A stretch of 64,000 nucleotides of DNA from Gnetum montanum (taxonomy: Eukaryota; Streptophyta; Gnetopsida; Gnetales; Gnetaceae), in assembly GCA_015680685.1 (NCBI GenBank), contig MNCI01014219.1, positions 162,589 through 226,588 of the forward strand, given 5' to 3'. Positions 37,501-49,760 of the stretch are shown here, piece after piece; position 1 is the stretch's first letter, and every line of letters begins with the position of its first letter. The translations under genes and the position numbers were made by a program. Below the pieces are notes generated by a model that was given only the letters and a program-made list of their open reading frames with translations, was not told the DNA's origin and did not search any database.

Positions 37501-37960
37501 CTTGGTAGAGCTTTGAGATTTCATCACGAGCTACTAAGGCCAAATCTAGTCTAATCTTACTCACTTTTTGCTTAATTGGTCTAATTCTAGGGTCCAATAT
37601 GATGTTGTGCTAGACTAGACATGGGTCTAGGCTTGGAATATCTTCATATGACCAAGAAAACACCTTAATGTTGCTTTGTAAGACTTTGGTAATGTCTTGA
37701 GCACATTGAGGCTCCAATGAGGAACTTAGTTTAAGGGTTTTCTCCTCACCACTATGTGCTATTAATGGAACCTCAACTAGAGAGTGTTTAGTTATGTCAC
37801 TGGCCTCTAAGTCAAGGGTTTTGACTAGGTTTTTAGGCCATTCTAGAGGTTTCTCTCTTGAGGCTATGTGGTCTACAAGACTCTTAGGATCAAGATCTAG
37901 GCAATCAGGGTTAATCCACTGTTCAACATCATTGTGAGGTCCATGTAGACACAAAGGCAA
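34512..37960 (-). pseudogene. Decayed RT-RNase H-aRH-integrase polyprotein, element B
   Basis: On the minus strand: the pre-RT linker at 37960-37610 runs into RT (37597-36900), with KKNGSIHIF and an intact YIDD box near 37110-37121. RNase H follows (about 36800-36500). The archaeal-type RNase H lies near 36250-36120 (VIMHF...GANATTIVTFP; Tyr replaces the catalytic Asp of FD). The integrase core continues to 34975 with FSSPYYPHVHGKVEASNN (Glu kept), while the DNG Asp is lost (TYNEPQF). The GSEAILP segment is at 34962-34729. The C-terminal domain at 34712-34512 has NWEVSFLV and HSYLKPY. It is better preserved than A but still broken by stops. Confidence 0.88.
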
Positions 37961-38204
37961 ACTGATTTCTTTCTAGGTACTCATACTTTGATCCTACATT
38001 GGCACCTAGGTAAAAGTGAATAAATAATGCCAAAATGCTATAAAACACATGCAAATCTAATGTAATTAAGACCATTCGAGGTCATTAGTGAGGTAAGGAC
38101 AATTTGGCAAAGTGTAATAGAGGTGAACAAAAATTAAGTAAAGGTTAAACTAGAGGAAGCATAAGAAATAAGGCTACAAATGATTAATAAAGGTCACAAT
38201 TTTT

Positions 38205-38300
38205 CCAGTTTTGGGCCTTAGTAGGCTATGATGCCAATTTAGAGTCTTGGTGGACTATGATGCTAGTTTAAGGCCTTAGTGGGCCATGGTCATATGTTGT
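38205..38300. repeat. TAGTTTAAGG repeat array, RT side of accessory block in B
   Basis: Three units, matching 4527-4610 in A. Confidence 0.75.
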
Positions 38301-38559
38301 CAGATGGTGGTCAAAGAAGGCCAAACCTCACTATTTGATACCATTTAAAGGCCAAAAAAAGGTAAATAAAGCTATAATAAGGAAAATAAAGAATACATAA
38401 GGCTATATGAAATCCATAGAAGGTCAACAAGGTCAACAAGGTGACATAAGTCCAAAAATAAGCTAAAAAATTGCATAATATGCCTTAGCAGGCCATGTTT
38501 TGAGGCTACAAGGATATTGGATGAGTTCACGCATCAATCAGGGTTGTTTAGAATCATAA

Positions 38560-41500
38560 ATCAACTATTTTGAGGGTTCCATGTTGGGCTTAGCATGGAA
38601 ATAGGGATCCTCAACATGAAAACCAAGGAGAATAGCTTTTGGGACACTTAGAGGTCCAAAATTGAGGTTATGGGACCTTCCCAAGGTAGCATAGGGTCAG
38701 ATCCATCAAGATTGGGCACTCCAGGGGTTTATATAGGCCAAAAAGTAGGTTCTAAAGCCTTTCCCCTTTGTTCCCACATTGGCTAGCATGCAAAAAAGGG
38801 GTTTTAGCATGGAAAAAAAATTCAAACAAAAAATGAGGTCAAACATGGTCAAATAGGTAGCTGAAGCCTAGATATAGAACTTATGCATCTTTTAATTCAT
38901 TTTGAGGCAATTTGAGGAAAATTTGAGTGTCAAGATTGAGCATAGTATCCTTAGCATCAAAAATAGGGGGACACTTATTTTATGAATTCAAAGTGATTCA
39001 GGGGCATTTTGACTAGGTTTCTAGGCCCCTAGGGCATTAGACTTTGATTCTACAAGTTTTTAGCTGATTTCGGGCATGTGTGAAGGTTGTTTAAGGGAAC
39101 TTTAGATCTTTCCCCTATTTCCATGTCTGGGGAGTTACTCCAGCATGGAAGAATATGGGGAATGATTTTTGGAGGTTGAAATGAGGTCAAATAAGCAAAA
39201 TCTTAAGGCTATGAGATCCTAGGCTTCTCCAATGTAGATCTTTGGCTTCTAGGAGTGTCATCTTGCAACCAAAAGTGGAAAAGTAGCTTTTTCCCCTTGT
39301 TTCCACACTAGGGAAGTTACTCTAGTATGAGAAAATGAAGAATCTTAGATCTAGGACAATTCAGATCACAATCAACTGTGCATGTTATCTTATGGATTTG
39401 CTAAGGCCAAGGGCTATGGCTCCATGTTAAAATTTAGTAGTTTTGAGCATACCTAAGTAGTTTTTTAGCTTACCCTCCTCTTTCCACATTGGGGATGGGG
39501 AGATTAATGTGGAAAACTAGGGGGAACCACTTTTTGGCCATATTGGATCATTCTTATGAAGTTTAAGGGCTCAAATGATTGCTATCGGGGTTCTAGAGTG
39601 CATGATAGGTCATTTAATGTTATTCTGAGGTGTTTAGGACCTTTAAATAAGTTCTCCCTTGAGTTTCCATGTTGAGGATACTATTCTCAATGTGGAGAAA
39701 TGGATCTCTAGTGTGGAAGAATCATGCATCTTAGATTGAGGCCAATTTTAACCTCAATCGACTATGCATGTCAATCTCTAGGACCACCGGGGTCAAGGAC
39801 TAGGGTTTCATGTTAAGTTTTGGTAATTTTGGGTATTTCTAAGAATTTTTTGAGCTTTCCCCCATTTTTCCATGCTAGGAATAGGATGATTAGCATGGAA
39901 AACTAGAGGAAATCATTTTTTGACCTTTTGACATTAGTTTCTTAAAGTTTGAAGGCTCCAAATGATGTTAGNNNNNNNNNNNNNNNNNNNNNNNNNNNNN
40001 NNNNNNNNNNNNNNNNNNNNNNNNNNNNNNNNNNNNNNNNNNNNNNNNNNNNNNNNNNNNNNNNNNNNNNNNNNNNNNNNNNNNNNNNNNNNNNNNNNNN
40101 NNNNNNNNNNNNNNNNNNNNNNNNNNNNNNNNNNNNNNNNNNNNNNNNNNNNNNNNNNNNNNNNNNNNNNNNNNNNNNNNNNNNNNNNNNNNNNNNNNNN
40201 NNNNNNNNNNNNNNNNNNNNNNNNNNNNNNNNNNNNNNNNNNNNNNNNNNNNNNNNNNNNNNNNNNNNNNNNNNNNNNNNNNNNNNNNNNNNNNNNNNNN
40301 NNNNNNNNNNNNNNNNNNNNNNNNNNNNNNNNNNNNNNNNNNNNNNNNNNNNNNNNNNNGGGGGGTGCACAATCTCGAATGTTGATACACCATAAAACTC
40401 ATATCTAGCCTATTTTCGACTTTAATCAACCATGTGTGTTAACCTCAAGGGTTGCTAGGGTCAAAGACTAGGGTTTGGGGTTAAGAATGGTTATTTTTTA
40501 GGTTTTCCAAGTGGTTTTTAAGCTTCCCCCTCTTTTTCCATGTTGGGGATAGTATGCCCAACGTGGAAAATTAGGGGGAAATAGATTTTTATCCTTTTAC
40601 ATCATTTTTGATCATGCATGTAGGTCCCTGAGGTTGCTAGTGATAATGGTCAATGCTTGGTTTCAAAATTTTGCTATTTTTAAGGTTGATGAGTATTTTT
40701 TTTTAGCTTCCCTCCTTTTTCTACACTGGAGTTTCCATGATCAATGTGGAAGATTCAGGAAAAAGCTTTTTGACCCTTTGTGGTCACTTTTGATCATGCA
40801 CGTAGGCTTCTAAGATTGCTAGTATTGACTGCTAACATATAATGTCAAAATTTGGTTGTTTTAAGGTTCATTAGAAAATTTTTAGGCTTCCATATTTTTC
40901 CATGTTCGGGCTTCCATGCTTAGCATGGAAAATTTGGGGGAAGGGCCTTTTAGATTGATTTGGTTATGCATGAGTGTCCATAGGGTTGCTAGCATTGGTC
41001 ATTCATGTCTAAGGTTAAGATATGATCATTTTGAAGGCTATGAGGGGGGGTTTTTTAAAATTCCCCCTTCTCTCCATGCTAAGGGTGAAAGGCTCAACAT
41101 CTAAGAGGTCTCTTTTAGTGAACAAAGCTAGATCTAGGCCAAATTGATAGCCAATCAACCATGCATTTCAACCTCTAGGGTTGCCAAAGTTAGTCAATGT
41201 TGGTTGTCAAGATTTGATAATTTGGGGGCTTCTAGGTGCCTCATGTAATCTTGTCCCTTTCTTCCACATTGGGCATGGTGGCCCCAGTGTGGATGAAAGG
41301 GGGATGGTAGTTTTATGCCATATTTAACCACTTTTTAGGCTTTTAGAAGCTCCACATGATTCCAGTAGTGTCTAGGGGTCACTAGGCATCAAGAAATAGT
41401 CATTAGGAAATCAATTTAGGTCATTCTTGGCTTCTCCCCACCTATCCACAATTAGGGTCAGAGGTTTAGCATGGAAGAAGCCTTCCTCAACATGGAAAAC

Positions 41501-41840
41501 ACCAAATCCTAGATTTTGACAAGTTTTGACAAGGTTTGGTAGTTTGAGGTTGCCAAAGATTCTTGGAGGGGTTCTAGGTCACATGGTGCCAATTTTGGGA
41601 TCAAACTTGTACAAGATGGGTGTTGGGGGGTAAGAGTGGGTGTTACCCCCTTCTTCCATGCTAGGAACTACTACCCTAGAATGGAAACCCATGGTGTCTA
41701 GCTTTGTCCATGTCTCATCAACTTTCTAGAACTCGGGGTTGAAAAAGGTAGGTTTGGGTTACCAAAAATAGTAAAATATCTGTATTTTAATGAATTTGAA
41801 AAATAGAGGCATGTTTCCACATTGAGCATGGTATTCCTAG
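38560..41840. repeat. Array of about 185-bp hairpin-bearing tandem repeats (B)
   Basis: Counterpart of 5190-7830. Landmarks lie near 38577, 38775, 38940, 39115, 39300, 39480, 39670, 39865, (gap), 40535, 40715, 40900, 41070, 41258, 41445, 41650 and 41815. The best stem is TTTTCCATGTTGGG (40534-40547) with CCCAACGTGGAAAA (40557-40570), 14 pairs including one G-T. Outside it, CCCCC (40526-40530) can pair with GGGGG (40574-40578). Confidence 0.8.
39972..40359. other. Assembly gap (388 N)
   Basis: This lies in the hairpin array. In A the sequence between the matching flanks (about 6364 and 6474) is only about 110 bp. Either the gap length is an estimate or B has one or two extra units. Frames drawn across the Ns are meaningless. 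Confidence 0.99.
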
Positions 41841-42302
41841 TGCAGTTGCATGGGATTAAAGTTACCATAAGGTTTTAAGTATAAAAATTGATAAAAATCT
41901 TAGCATTGATGCAAGTTTTCATCAAGAGAGAAGGTGTAGGGTGGGGCTCACAATCCAAAAATTTAAAAGTTTGAAAGGTGAAGTTTTTTTCCATCAAAAA
42001 CCAATGTGAACTAGAATTTTTCCCTTTTGCACTTTAGTGCACTTGTAGTTATGGTGCACTGAATTAGCATCTGGGGTTTTTAGTTGGACATTTAGGTTTT
42101 AGATGTGATTTTATTGTGAAATCTCATAAGTTTTCATTACAATTATCATTCTACAACAACTATGCATTAGAGGAGAGCTCTAGTAGTAGTTCTTGTGGTA
42201 GTAGTAACTAATTTTTTATGTGGAAGCCTATTATCTTCCTCATAGTTAGCATTGATCTCTCATCCTTCTCAGTATTCAACAATTCCTAGCATTGAGCTTG
42301 TC

Positions 42303-45300
42303 ATGGTGTCAAAGAAACAAAGGAAAGAGAGCTAAAACCTTGTGATCTAGAAGATGGATGAACATGCCTAGGATCTATAAAAAGTACCTAGGCCCATTTC
42401 AATTTAGGATTCTTTTGTTGCTGCTTCAAGGTAGGTAGTTGTACCTATTTTTCCTTTTTTCTTTTATGGTGTTTCTAGTTTTTTTGATTCCTATGTGTTA
42501 GGAACATTTTTTTAGATCTACTCTAGTGGAAGAATTAAAATGGAATTCTAATGAAATCCCATCTCCCATTTTTTCCATTTTTGCATGGATCCATGGTCAT
42601 TTTGTTACTTTAGCTTTTGTACATTTGATTTTGAAAATAGAGCTTGCTATTTCATGCTTTTTCCCAAAATTTTTGGGTGTGGACATTTTTGCAGATCTAG
42701 GACTTAGGATTTTCTAAAATAAAATTTCAAAAAAATCCTACCCCATTATTTTGATGTGAATTTCAATGGGTTTCAATGGTTTTGGATATTTTGATTGTTT
42801 CCATGGCTATATAAAATCTAGGTTTTAAGGTTTTTAATTAGAAAGCAAGCAATTTTGTGTATATTTTATTGGAATAAAGGCTATTCCTTTATGCAATTCA
42901 AGGTAATGGGTTCATAGCTCTTCATTTAGTATTTCTAATAAATGTTTTCTCATTTAATTTGAATTCATAATGATGAAGCTATGGTTATTTTCCTAACATT
43001 GTGCAGTTAGGTTATTTGTGCTACTTTTATAATTTTATGCAATTTTGTAAATTTTTTAAAGGCAATTGTAAAGGTGATTGCTATTTCCTAGTTATGGATG
43101 AGTAGGCTTTGGCTTCAAATTTTCAATGGAGGTGAAATCACTTCGATTGGATTTAAAACAAAATTTCTACAAATTTTTCATTAAGCATGTCTAGTAAGGA
43201 TGCTTGTGCCATTTTTGGATCATTGTCCAAATTGATGAATTTTTCTTGCATAAACGACATAGATGTTGAATTTTTTCTAAGCATGGATGCGTAGGGCTTG
43301 AATTAAGCTTTTAAACAGTGGTTGATTCAACCTTTTTGGAGCTTAAACAATTTTTTGGTGAATTTTATAGCAACCTTGCATGAAAAGGGGTGAATGTTGA
43401 TGACTATAGCTTTGGCTAATTTTTTTTTCATGTTTTATGTATATATGGCTATACATTTTTGATTTTAATGGTCATTGGTATAAGGTTCATAATTTCAAAA
43501 TTATTTTTGTGGTGGAATCAATGAAATCATAGTACAAACTAAATTTTGATAAATTTTTTGGCTATGGCTATGTGAACAAGCCAAAATTATGGTCACAACA
43601 CACTACCCATTTGGAAATGGAAGTGGTTGATATGTATAACTTATGTTTTTTTTGTCAACATGTAAAAGTAATGCTTGATTTTTTTTAAGAATAGTAAAAT
43701 ATTTTTCTATTTTTAGCAAGCCTTTACTATGACTACATGGTTTTTTCTATGCTTATGATGCTTTTTCTAAATTTGTGCATAGTTCAATGTTTTTTTTTTT
43801 CAAATTTATGCATGCTTTTCATAATTTAGATGTTTTTTTCTAAACCTAAGCTTAATTTTTCTAAATTTATGCATAATTTAGTTGCTATTTCCTAAATTTA
43901 TGCATAACTTGCATGTTTTTTTTTTCCAAGTTTATGCATGATTTAGATGCTTTTTCTAAATTTATGCATAATTTAGAGTAAGACTTAATTTTCAGCCATA
44001 AAATTTTAGTTATAAAAGCTATAAAATATAGTAACAATGCTTTTATGAAATTTTTAAAGCTAATTAGATAAACATCTTAGAGCTTTATTTGGAAGCTAAT
44101 TTCACCTCTGACTAGGATGTTTTTTCTAAGTTTGTTAAGAAATTGCAATTGGTCATGATGTAAGGTTATATAAGGTTGTAATAATATTTTCTTGTGGAAT
44201 TGTGTAGACTAATTTAGAAAAAAACCTTAGAGAATTTTACATAAGCTAATTTCACCTCTAACTAGATGTTTTGTCTAAATTTGCTAAGTAATTCTAATAC
44301 TTACAATGCTTTTGCTTTGAAAGGTTGTAATAATGCCTCTATTTTTTTGGAATTTCTTAAGCTAATTTAGATAAACACCTTAGAGCTTTTTATGGAGGTT
44401 ACTTTCACCTCCAACTAGGATGCTTTTTTTTTGTAAGTTTGTTAAGAAATTTTAATTAGTCATAATGTTTTTGTGCTTTGCTTCATGCAGGGTCTTCAAA
44501 GTGGAGTTGGTTGGTCTCTTATGCTACATTGGTCATCCTAAGACCAACACCCCACCACATGACATGCCTTTTGGGAAACTCTTGTTGTGGTTTTGGCCTA
44601 GGTCAAGGGACTTCTTTGCTTACCTCCTTAGGAACTTTAGTGTGAAGCTATGGTCACACTTATCTGCATATGTAGCTGGTGTTGTTGTGGTGACCTTGTT
44701 GCCTTGGGCATCTAGCCTAATTACTAGATACATTATTGACAAGCCCCTTCCAAAGACTGTAGGCGGACCAATAGATGTCATAAGCCCATGTTACCTTACA
44801 AAGATCTAGCTGATGCTAGAGTGTAGTCAATATAATATTGACAATACTCCGACGGTGGTGCATAGAGCACACACATTATTTCAAAACACACTTGGCACCA
44901 TGCATCATTTACAAGGGTAAACATGGTTATTTCTATGCTTTTATGCTTTTGGCGTAATTACCTCCCCTAACTCCATTGATTTTACAACTTCTTGTAGGTA
45001 CAAGATCAATGATCAAGGTTTGATCATCAATGATCAAATCTTGATAGTGGTTCAAACTACTTTGGATGAATTCACCAAGAGTCCTTAAATCAAAACTACT
45101 ATGTATCAATAGTTAAGAGGAGACTTTAATGAATACACAACCAAGTTTAACCATGTATACAAGAAGTGTCAGGATGATGGGATGATGAAGAAATGAAGGG
45201 TAGATGCCGATGGCACTGATTAGACCCTTGTAGCTAGGACCTCCACACCATAGAAGAAAAGGAAAGGTAAATGTATAGCTTCTACTATTTTATGGCTCTA

Positions 45301-47988
45301 AGTGTTCTATTGATTTTCTTGGTTGTTGAAATTGTTCATATTGATGCTAATATTTTGTTATTGCTTTGTAGGATCTTCCACCTTGGCTAATGTCACTATA
45401 TCACATTCATGTCATGAGGATACACTCATTCTAAAGTTTGGTGAGGTGATGCCAGCATAGGAATGGCTAAAGGAACAAGTGCTGGGATATGTTCAAGCAA
45501 ACATCCAACATGCAAGTTTGCTTGATGTATTCATGGCATCCATCCCTTCCATTCTTGCTATGAAGATGTTGCATGTCATTGACTCCTTCAATGAGAAGGT
45601 TGGTTGTTTTAACACCATAATTTGAGGTGTGAAGGTGAATATGGATGTAGGTGTTGGCATCTTTCGTGACTGATTGGTATCCCTGCTGATGGGACAAAGG
45701 TTTCCAGTAGAACAGTAAGGTATCCCTACTGATGGGACAAAGGATATGATGAATTTCTAGAGTGGCTTGATGCCAACATGGGCCACTCTGGAATTTTGAT
45801 GGATAGCTTCACAAACATTGATGCAAAGGAATCATATCCTTTGTTTAGGTCTTGTGCATTTTTGAAACTACTATCACAAAATAAGGTAATTAGCCTAGCA
45901 TAGGGAATCATATCCTTAGAATCCATGATGACACCTTTATGATAATCCATATGCACTTTGCATTTTTTGTAGGTTATCTGAAGAGGTTTGCAAAGTTTCT
46001 AGTTGTGTACAAGAATGGACTATGGGTTTCTCAAGATCTAAGCTAACTTTCTAGGCCTTGGATAAAGCACATTTATCCAACAGTGTAGGCCTAGAATGCA
46101 CTAGAGGGAATGGATGATACATGATCCATCACCACTAAGAATCTTGATGTTAGGTAGTATGAGTCTTCTAATAGTACTGATGATGATGAGACTCTCTCAT
46201 TTGCCACTAGTGTCTAGGATGCTAGACAATGGCATATGGAGGCTAAAGGCATAGCTAGGAAGAAACTTAAGAGACCTATGGAGGAGGCACCCCCAACATC
46301 AGACCATCTTACCTCAAAGAAGCTTAAGCTTAAGCTTAGGCCATCACAATAGGCAGTTGTAGGTATGCTTTGTTAAAATTTGGCTATTTCATGTTTTACA
46401 GTTTATGGCTACTTTATGGTTTCATGGGTTAACTAGTTTTCTATGTGCTATGGTTTTAGATAAGTGTTAGGCTATGGAAGCCCAAGCTACTATGGAGGTA
46501 GAATAAAGGTTTGTAGAAGATGTAGTCCTAAAGTAACCTATGGTTGAAGGATTTGCCAATGTGAGTATAGATGATCTAGATGCCTTGTTTCGCGAGGTAG
46601 TACTAGGTAACTCTCCCATCATCATCCCAAAGGAGGAAGAGATTAAGGACCAAGGTATGCCTATGCCTTAATATTTTTGTTATATTTCATTATTTATCTT
46701 TGGTGCTCATTCTAACCTTTTGATGATTTTTATGATTACAATAGTTCCTAAACCACCAACACAAGTTCTTGGCCCTAAGTTTCATGTGAAACCATGGGTA
46801 GAGACTCTAGACAAAGTGGAGTTCATGTGTGGGATGGCTAAGGAAATCATCAATCAATTGCATCAGGTTGCACCTAAGATAGGTAAGGATTTTGTTTTAT
46901 GTGCTTTAGTCATGGGATTTTCTTGCATTATGACTATCTGAGGTTGTGCATTATGTCTTATGGTTGTATTTTATGCTTGTGTAGTGCCTTATATGAAGTG
47001 GGACCACAACAGAGACATGGAGATAGACTCCTTGCCTAAGCTTCCATTTGATGTGTCTAGTTCATCCATGAAGTTGTATGAGATTGCTATTGATTTAGCA
47101 ATTTCATGCACAATACCTTCATGGGAGCTATAGAGGTTCAATGAATCCCTATGGGAGGAAGTTGTGGTCTTAAAGGAAAAAACTCAAAGGCAAGAGGATA
47201 TGGTTAGAGATCTCTGAGACCATAAGGCTTTTGTGGAAGCCCAAGTGGCTAACTTAGGGTAGTTATGGACTAAGGAGATCACATGGGTCCACTACTAGGA
47301 TGCCATTCGAGACAAGCTAGTAGTCCTATCAGAGATGGTGGAATAATGCATGCAGATGGATCTCATCTCCCAGAAGGTTAAGGATTGAAAGGATCATTGT
47401 GCTTGGATCCTAGAGTGGGTCAAGATACAAAAGATCCACATGTGATAGTATAAGGTAGATCATGGGGCCTACCTAAATTGGCTCAAGGAGGAGTTAATTT
47501 AATGGTGCAAGAGAGAGTTGTTCATCTAGGGGATCCAAGTAGAGAGTGCTTATTAACTTCTTGAAAGTACTCCTAAGGTGAAGCAATTCCCTACTCTTTA
47601 GATTACCACTATTGTAGGCAAGAACTCTATAGCTACTGCTACCTAGGAGCCTCCTACTTGGACTTCTATAAACATGATCGACATTCTCTCTAACATTGAT
47701 CTTGGGGATGTTGACTAGATCAACATAATGGAGGACTAGATCCTCTATCATTTGGAAGAAGGCCTTTCCAATCTACCTCTAGAAGTAATGAAGCCAAAAT
47801 TTCCATAGGTTTGATATATATTATGTTTTAGTTTTCGTTTTAAGTCATGATTTTGGCTATAGGTTACTAACTGGATATATGTTATTGCATTCTAGGTTTC
47901 AAAAGACATTGGTAGCCCCAGTGGTGAGGGTGGAAATAATCCATCACTTCCTCCTCCATATGCCACTTAGCATCCTCCTTTAGTTTAG
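42303..47988 (+). pseudogene. Antisense accessory gene with 8 exons, copy B (decayed)
   Basis: Exons by GT-AG sites: 42303-42430, 44491-44916, 44998-45266, 45372-46362, 46460-46654, 46745-46882, 46985-47808 and 47896-47988. Introns 2 and 7 (81 and 87 bp) equal those of A exactly in length. Exon 2 keeps 109 codons open after the splice, with HPKTNTPPHDMPFGKLLLWF and a hydrophobic stretch around VVVVTLLPWA. Exon 4 ends in a basic cluster (ARKKLKRP, then SKKLKLKLRP) that looks like a bipartite nuclear localisation signal. Exon 6 has KPWVETLDKVEFMCGMAKE. Exon 7 is charged and coiled-coil-like. Exon 8 is Pro/Gly-rich and short. Stops are mostly TAG. Function unknown; the layout recalls the intron-bearing antisense gene reported in maize Grande (from memory), but I cannot test homology. 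Confidence 0.78.
43750..44465. repeat. Repeats in intron 1 of copy B
   Basis: 43750-43985 holds TTTATGCATAATTTAG-type short repeats. 44050-44465 holds three units of about 150 bp starting GCTAATTTAGATAAACAYCTTAGAG-like (near 44060, 44209, 44361). Copy A has two such units. Confidence 0.65.
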
Positions 47989-48280
47989 CTTGTTGGCTAT
48001 TTGTTTTCATTTTTATGTTGATGGATATGATTAGCCAAGACTATGTTATAGATGGTTGTTATTCTTTAACATTTCTTTGCCACACAATGTGGCCATGGCT
48101 ATGTATGTTATGGAAACTTTAACTTTAAATTTAAATTTTGATTTTATTTTTTGCTATATGCATCTATAGTAGTAGTCAATATTGTAAATTTGTAAACATT
48201 GAAAATGGCTATGTTGATGTTTCAGTTATAACATTTAATGGCTAATTGACAAAAAGAAGTGTAGTAATAAGCAAGATGTT

Positions 48281-48485
48281 TGCTAGTTTTAGTTCATTGT
48301 GGGCACAAGTTATACTGCACAATTGTGGCTATGTTGCTAGTTTAAGGCCATGGTAGGCCATAATGCTAGTTTAAGATCTTATAAGACCATAATGCCAGTT
48401 TAACATCTTAGCAAACATGGATGCTAGTTTAAGGTCATAGTGGACTCTAATGCTAGTTTAACATCTCAGTAGACATGGTATGGAA
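48281..48485. repeat. TAGTTTAAGG repeat array, gag side of accessory block in B
   Basis: Five or six units of GCTAGTTTAAGGCCATGGTAGG type, immediately downstream of the antisense gene. Confidence 0.75.
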
Positions 48486-48849
48486 GAGATTTATGTTTAT
48501 AAGGATTTTTTTGATCATAAGAAAGAATAAAAAAAAAATTACTGTAGCAAATAGGTAAAAAAAATGTAGATGAACTTAGGCTATATGCATAGGCCATGAA
48601 GTAAAAGAACAAATGCATAATACAATGCAAAAGAAGAGTAAGGCTACATGATTATTAATGTCTCTGGTCATAGGGGCATGGAAAGGTTAAGGTAAACTTC
48701 ACTTAAACAAATGTTTCCTAATCCTTGCAAGATTAAGGAGTGAGTAAGGCATACTCTACATGAAGATTATATTTTTCATCCCCTTTGCTTACGATGTTAA
48801 AAGGGAGTTCACCCACAATTGCTATAGTCATGTTGTTTTGTTTACTATT
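48486..48849. other. Remnant of region downstream of protease in B
   Basis: Matches 58800-59085 of element C (GTTTCCTAAYCCTTG..., AAAAGGGAGTTCACCCACAA). It then jumps to sequence equal to C near 61020. B therefore has a deletion of about 1.9 kb that removed most of the protease and the gag C-terminus. Confidence 0.55.
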
Positions 48850-49760
48850 TTCTTTGTCTCTTCGAGTATGTTAGTTTTTATATGCTATATAGGCTAGATC
48901 ATGACTGGCCTATACAACATCCTCTATATTTTTAGTTTGTGAGAACGCTTGGCTGAGAGACCATGGATCAAGTTAGTAGAGTTTAGACTTGATAAAGTTG
49001 GTAACTACTTCCTTAAATATGGCTAATAAGTGGATTTTGGCTATAGGATCTAGTATTTCATTTAGTAGTCCATTCCACCGTAGAATAAATTTCTACATGG
49101 GTTCTAAGGACCCCTGGTTGACCTTCATGGGTTGGACAAGCATTATGTTAGGATTCAAGTTATACTTGAAGTGGATGATAAACTGGGCTGCTAAGTCCTC
49201 CAAAGAGGATATGGATCCTCTGGGTAATGTGTGATACTAATCAATTGCTTTCTTAGTCAAAGACATAGGGAAAATCCTCATGATGGCATGAGGCCATGGC
49301 TACAAGAGTAAGTATTCAGATCAAAATGTAATAAGGTAAGCATTAGGATCACCTTCTCCATTATATTTGCTAAATTAGGGAATAAGGATACTAGGAGGAA
49401 GTGTCAAGGGTGGGACTATAGGACTTATGGGATCATCCTAGTAGAAGTCCATAATCTTGACAATTTGTGAAGTAAAGGATTTAAGTCTTTTCAACTCCTC
49501 CATTAGGTCTTGGATCATCTAGAAGGCTTGATCTAGGCCTTGCAGTGGTCCTGTTGGTTGTGGAGTTTGCACATATGGCTATGGCCTTTGTTGTGAGGCT
49601 TGTGGCCTAGCTATGGGTTGCATGATAGAAGGAAGAGGTTGTGTTATGGTTCTAGGTTGTGGTCCAAACAAAGAAAAGGATGTTTGTGTTGGTACTTGAG
49701 GCACAAATGGGAAAAATGGGCTATGTGACCCCTATGTTACTTGGGATCCCATGGTGGACC
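48850..49760 (-). pseudogene. gag remnant of element B
   Basis: Minus-strand homologue of 61020-61970 in C. The conserved portion (49470-49020) is the Tat gag capsid region, with the MDF..DD start, the PP..PP linker and the WY-type core recognisable only by comparison with C at 61592-61323. 49760-49530 is the Pro/Gln-rich N-terminal part. Truncated and full of stops. Confidence 0.65.

Noticed and set aside
39942-40429. Long frames of about 150 codons on both strands
   Set aside because: They consist almost wholly of undetermined bases in the assembly gap.
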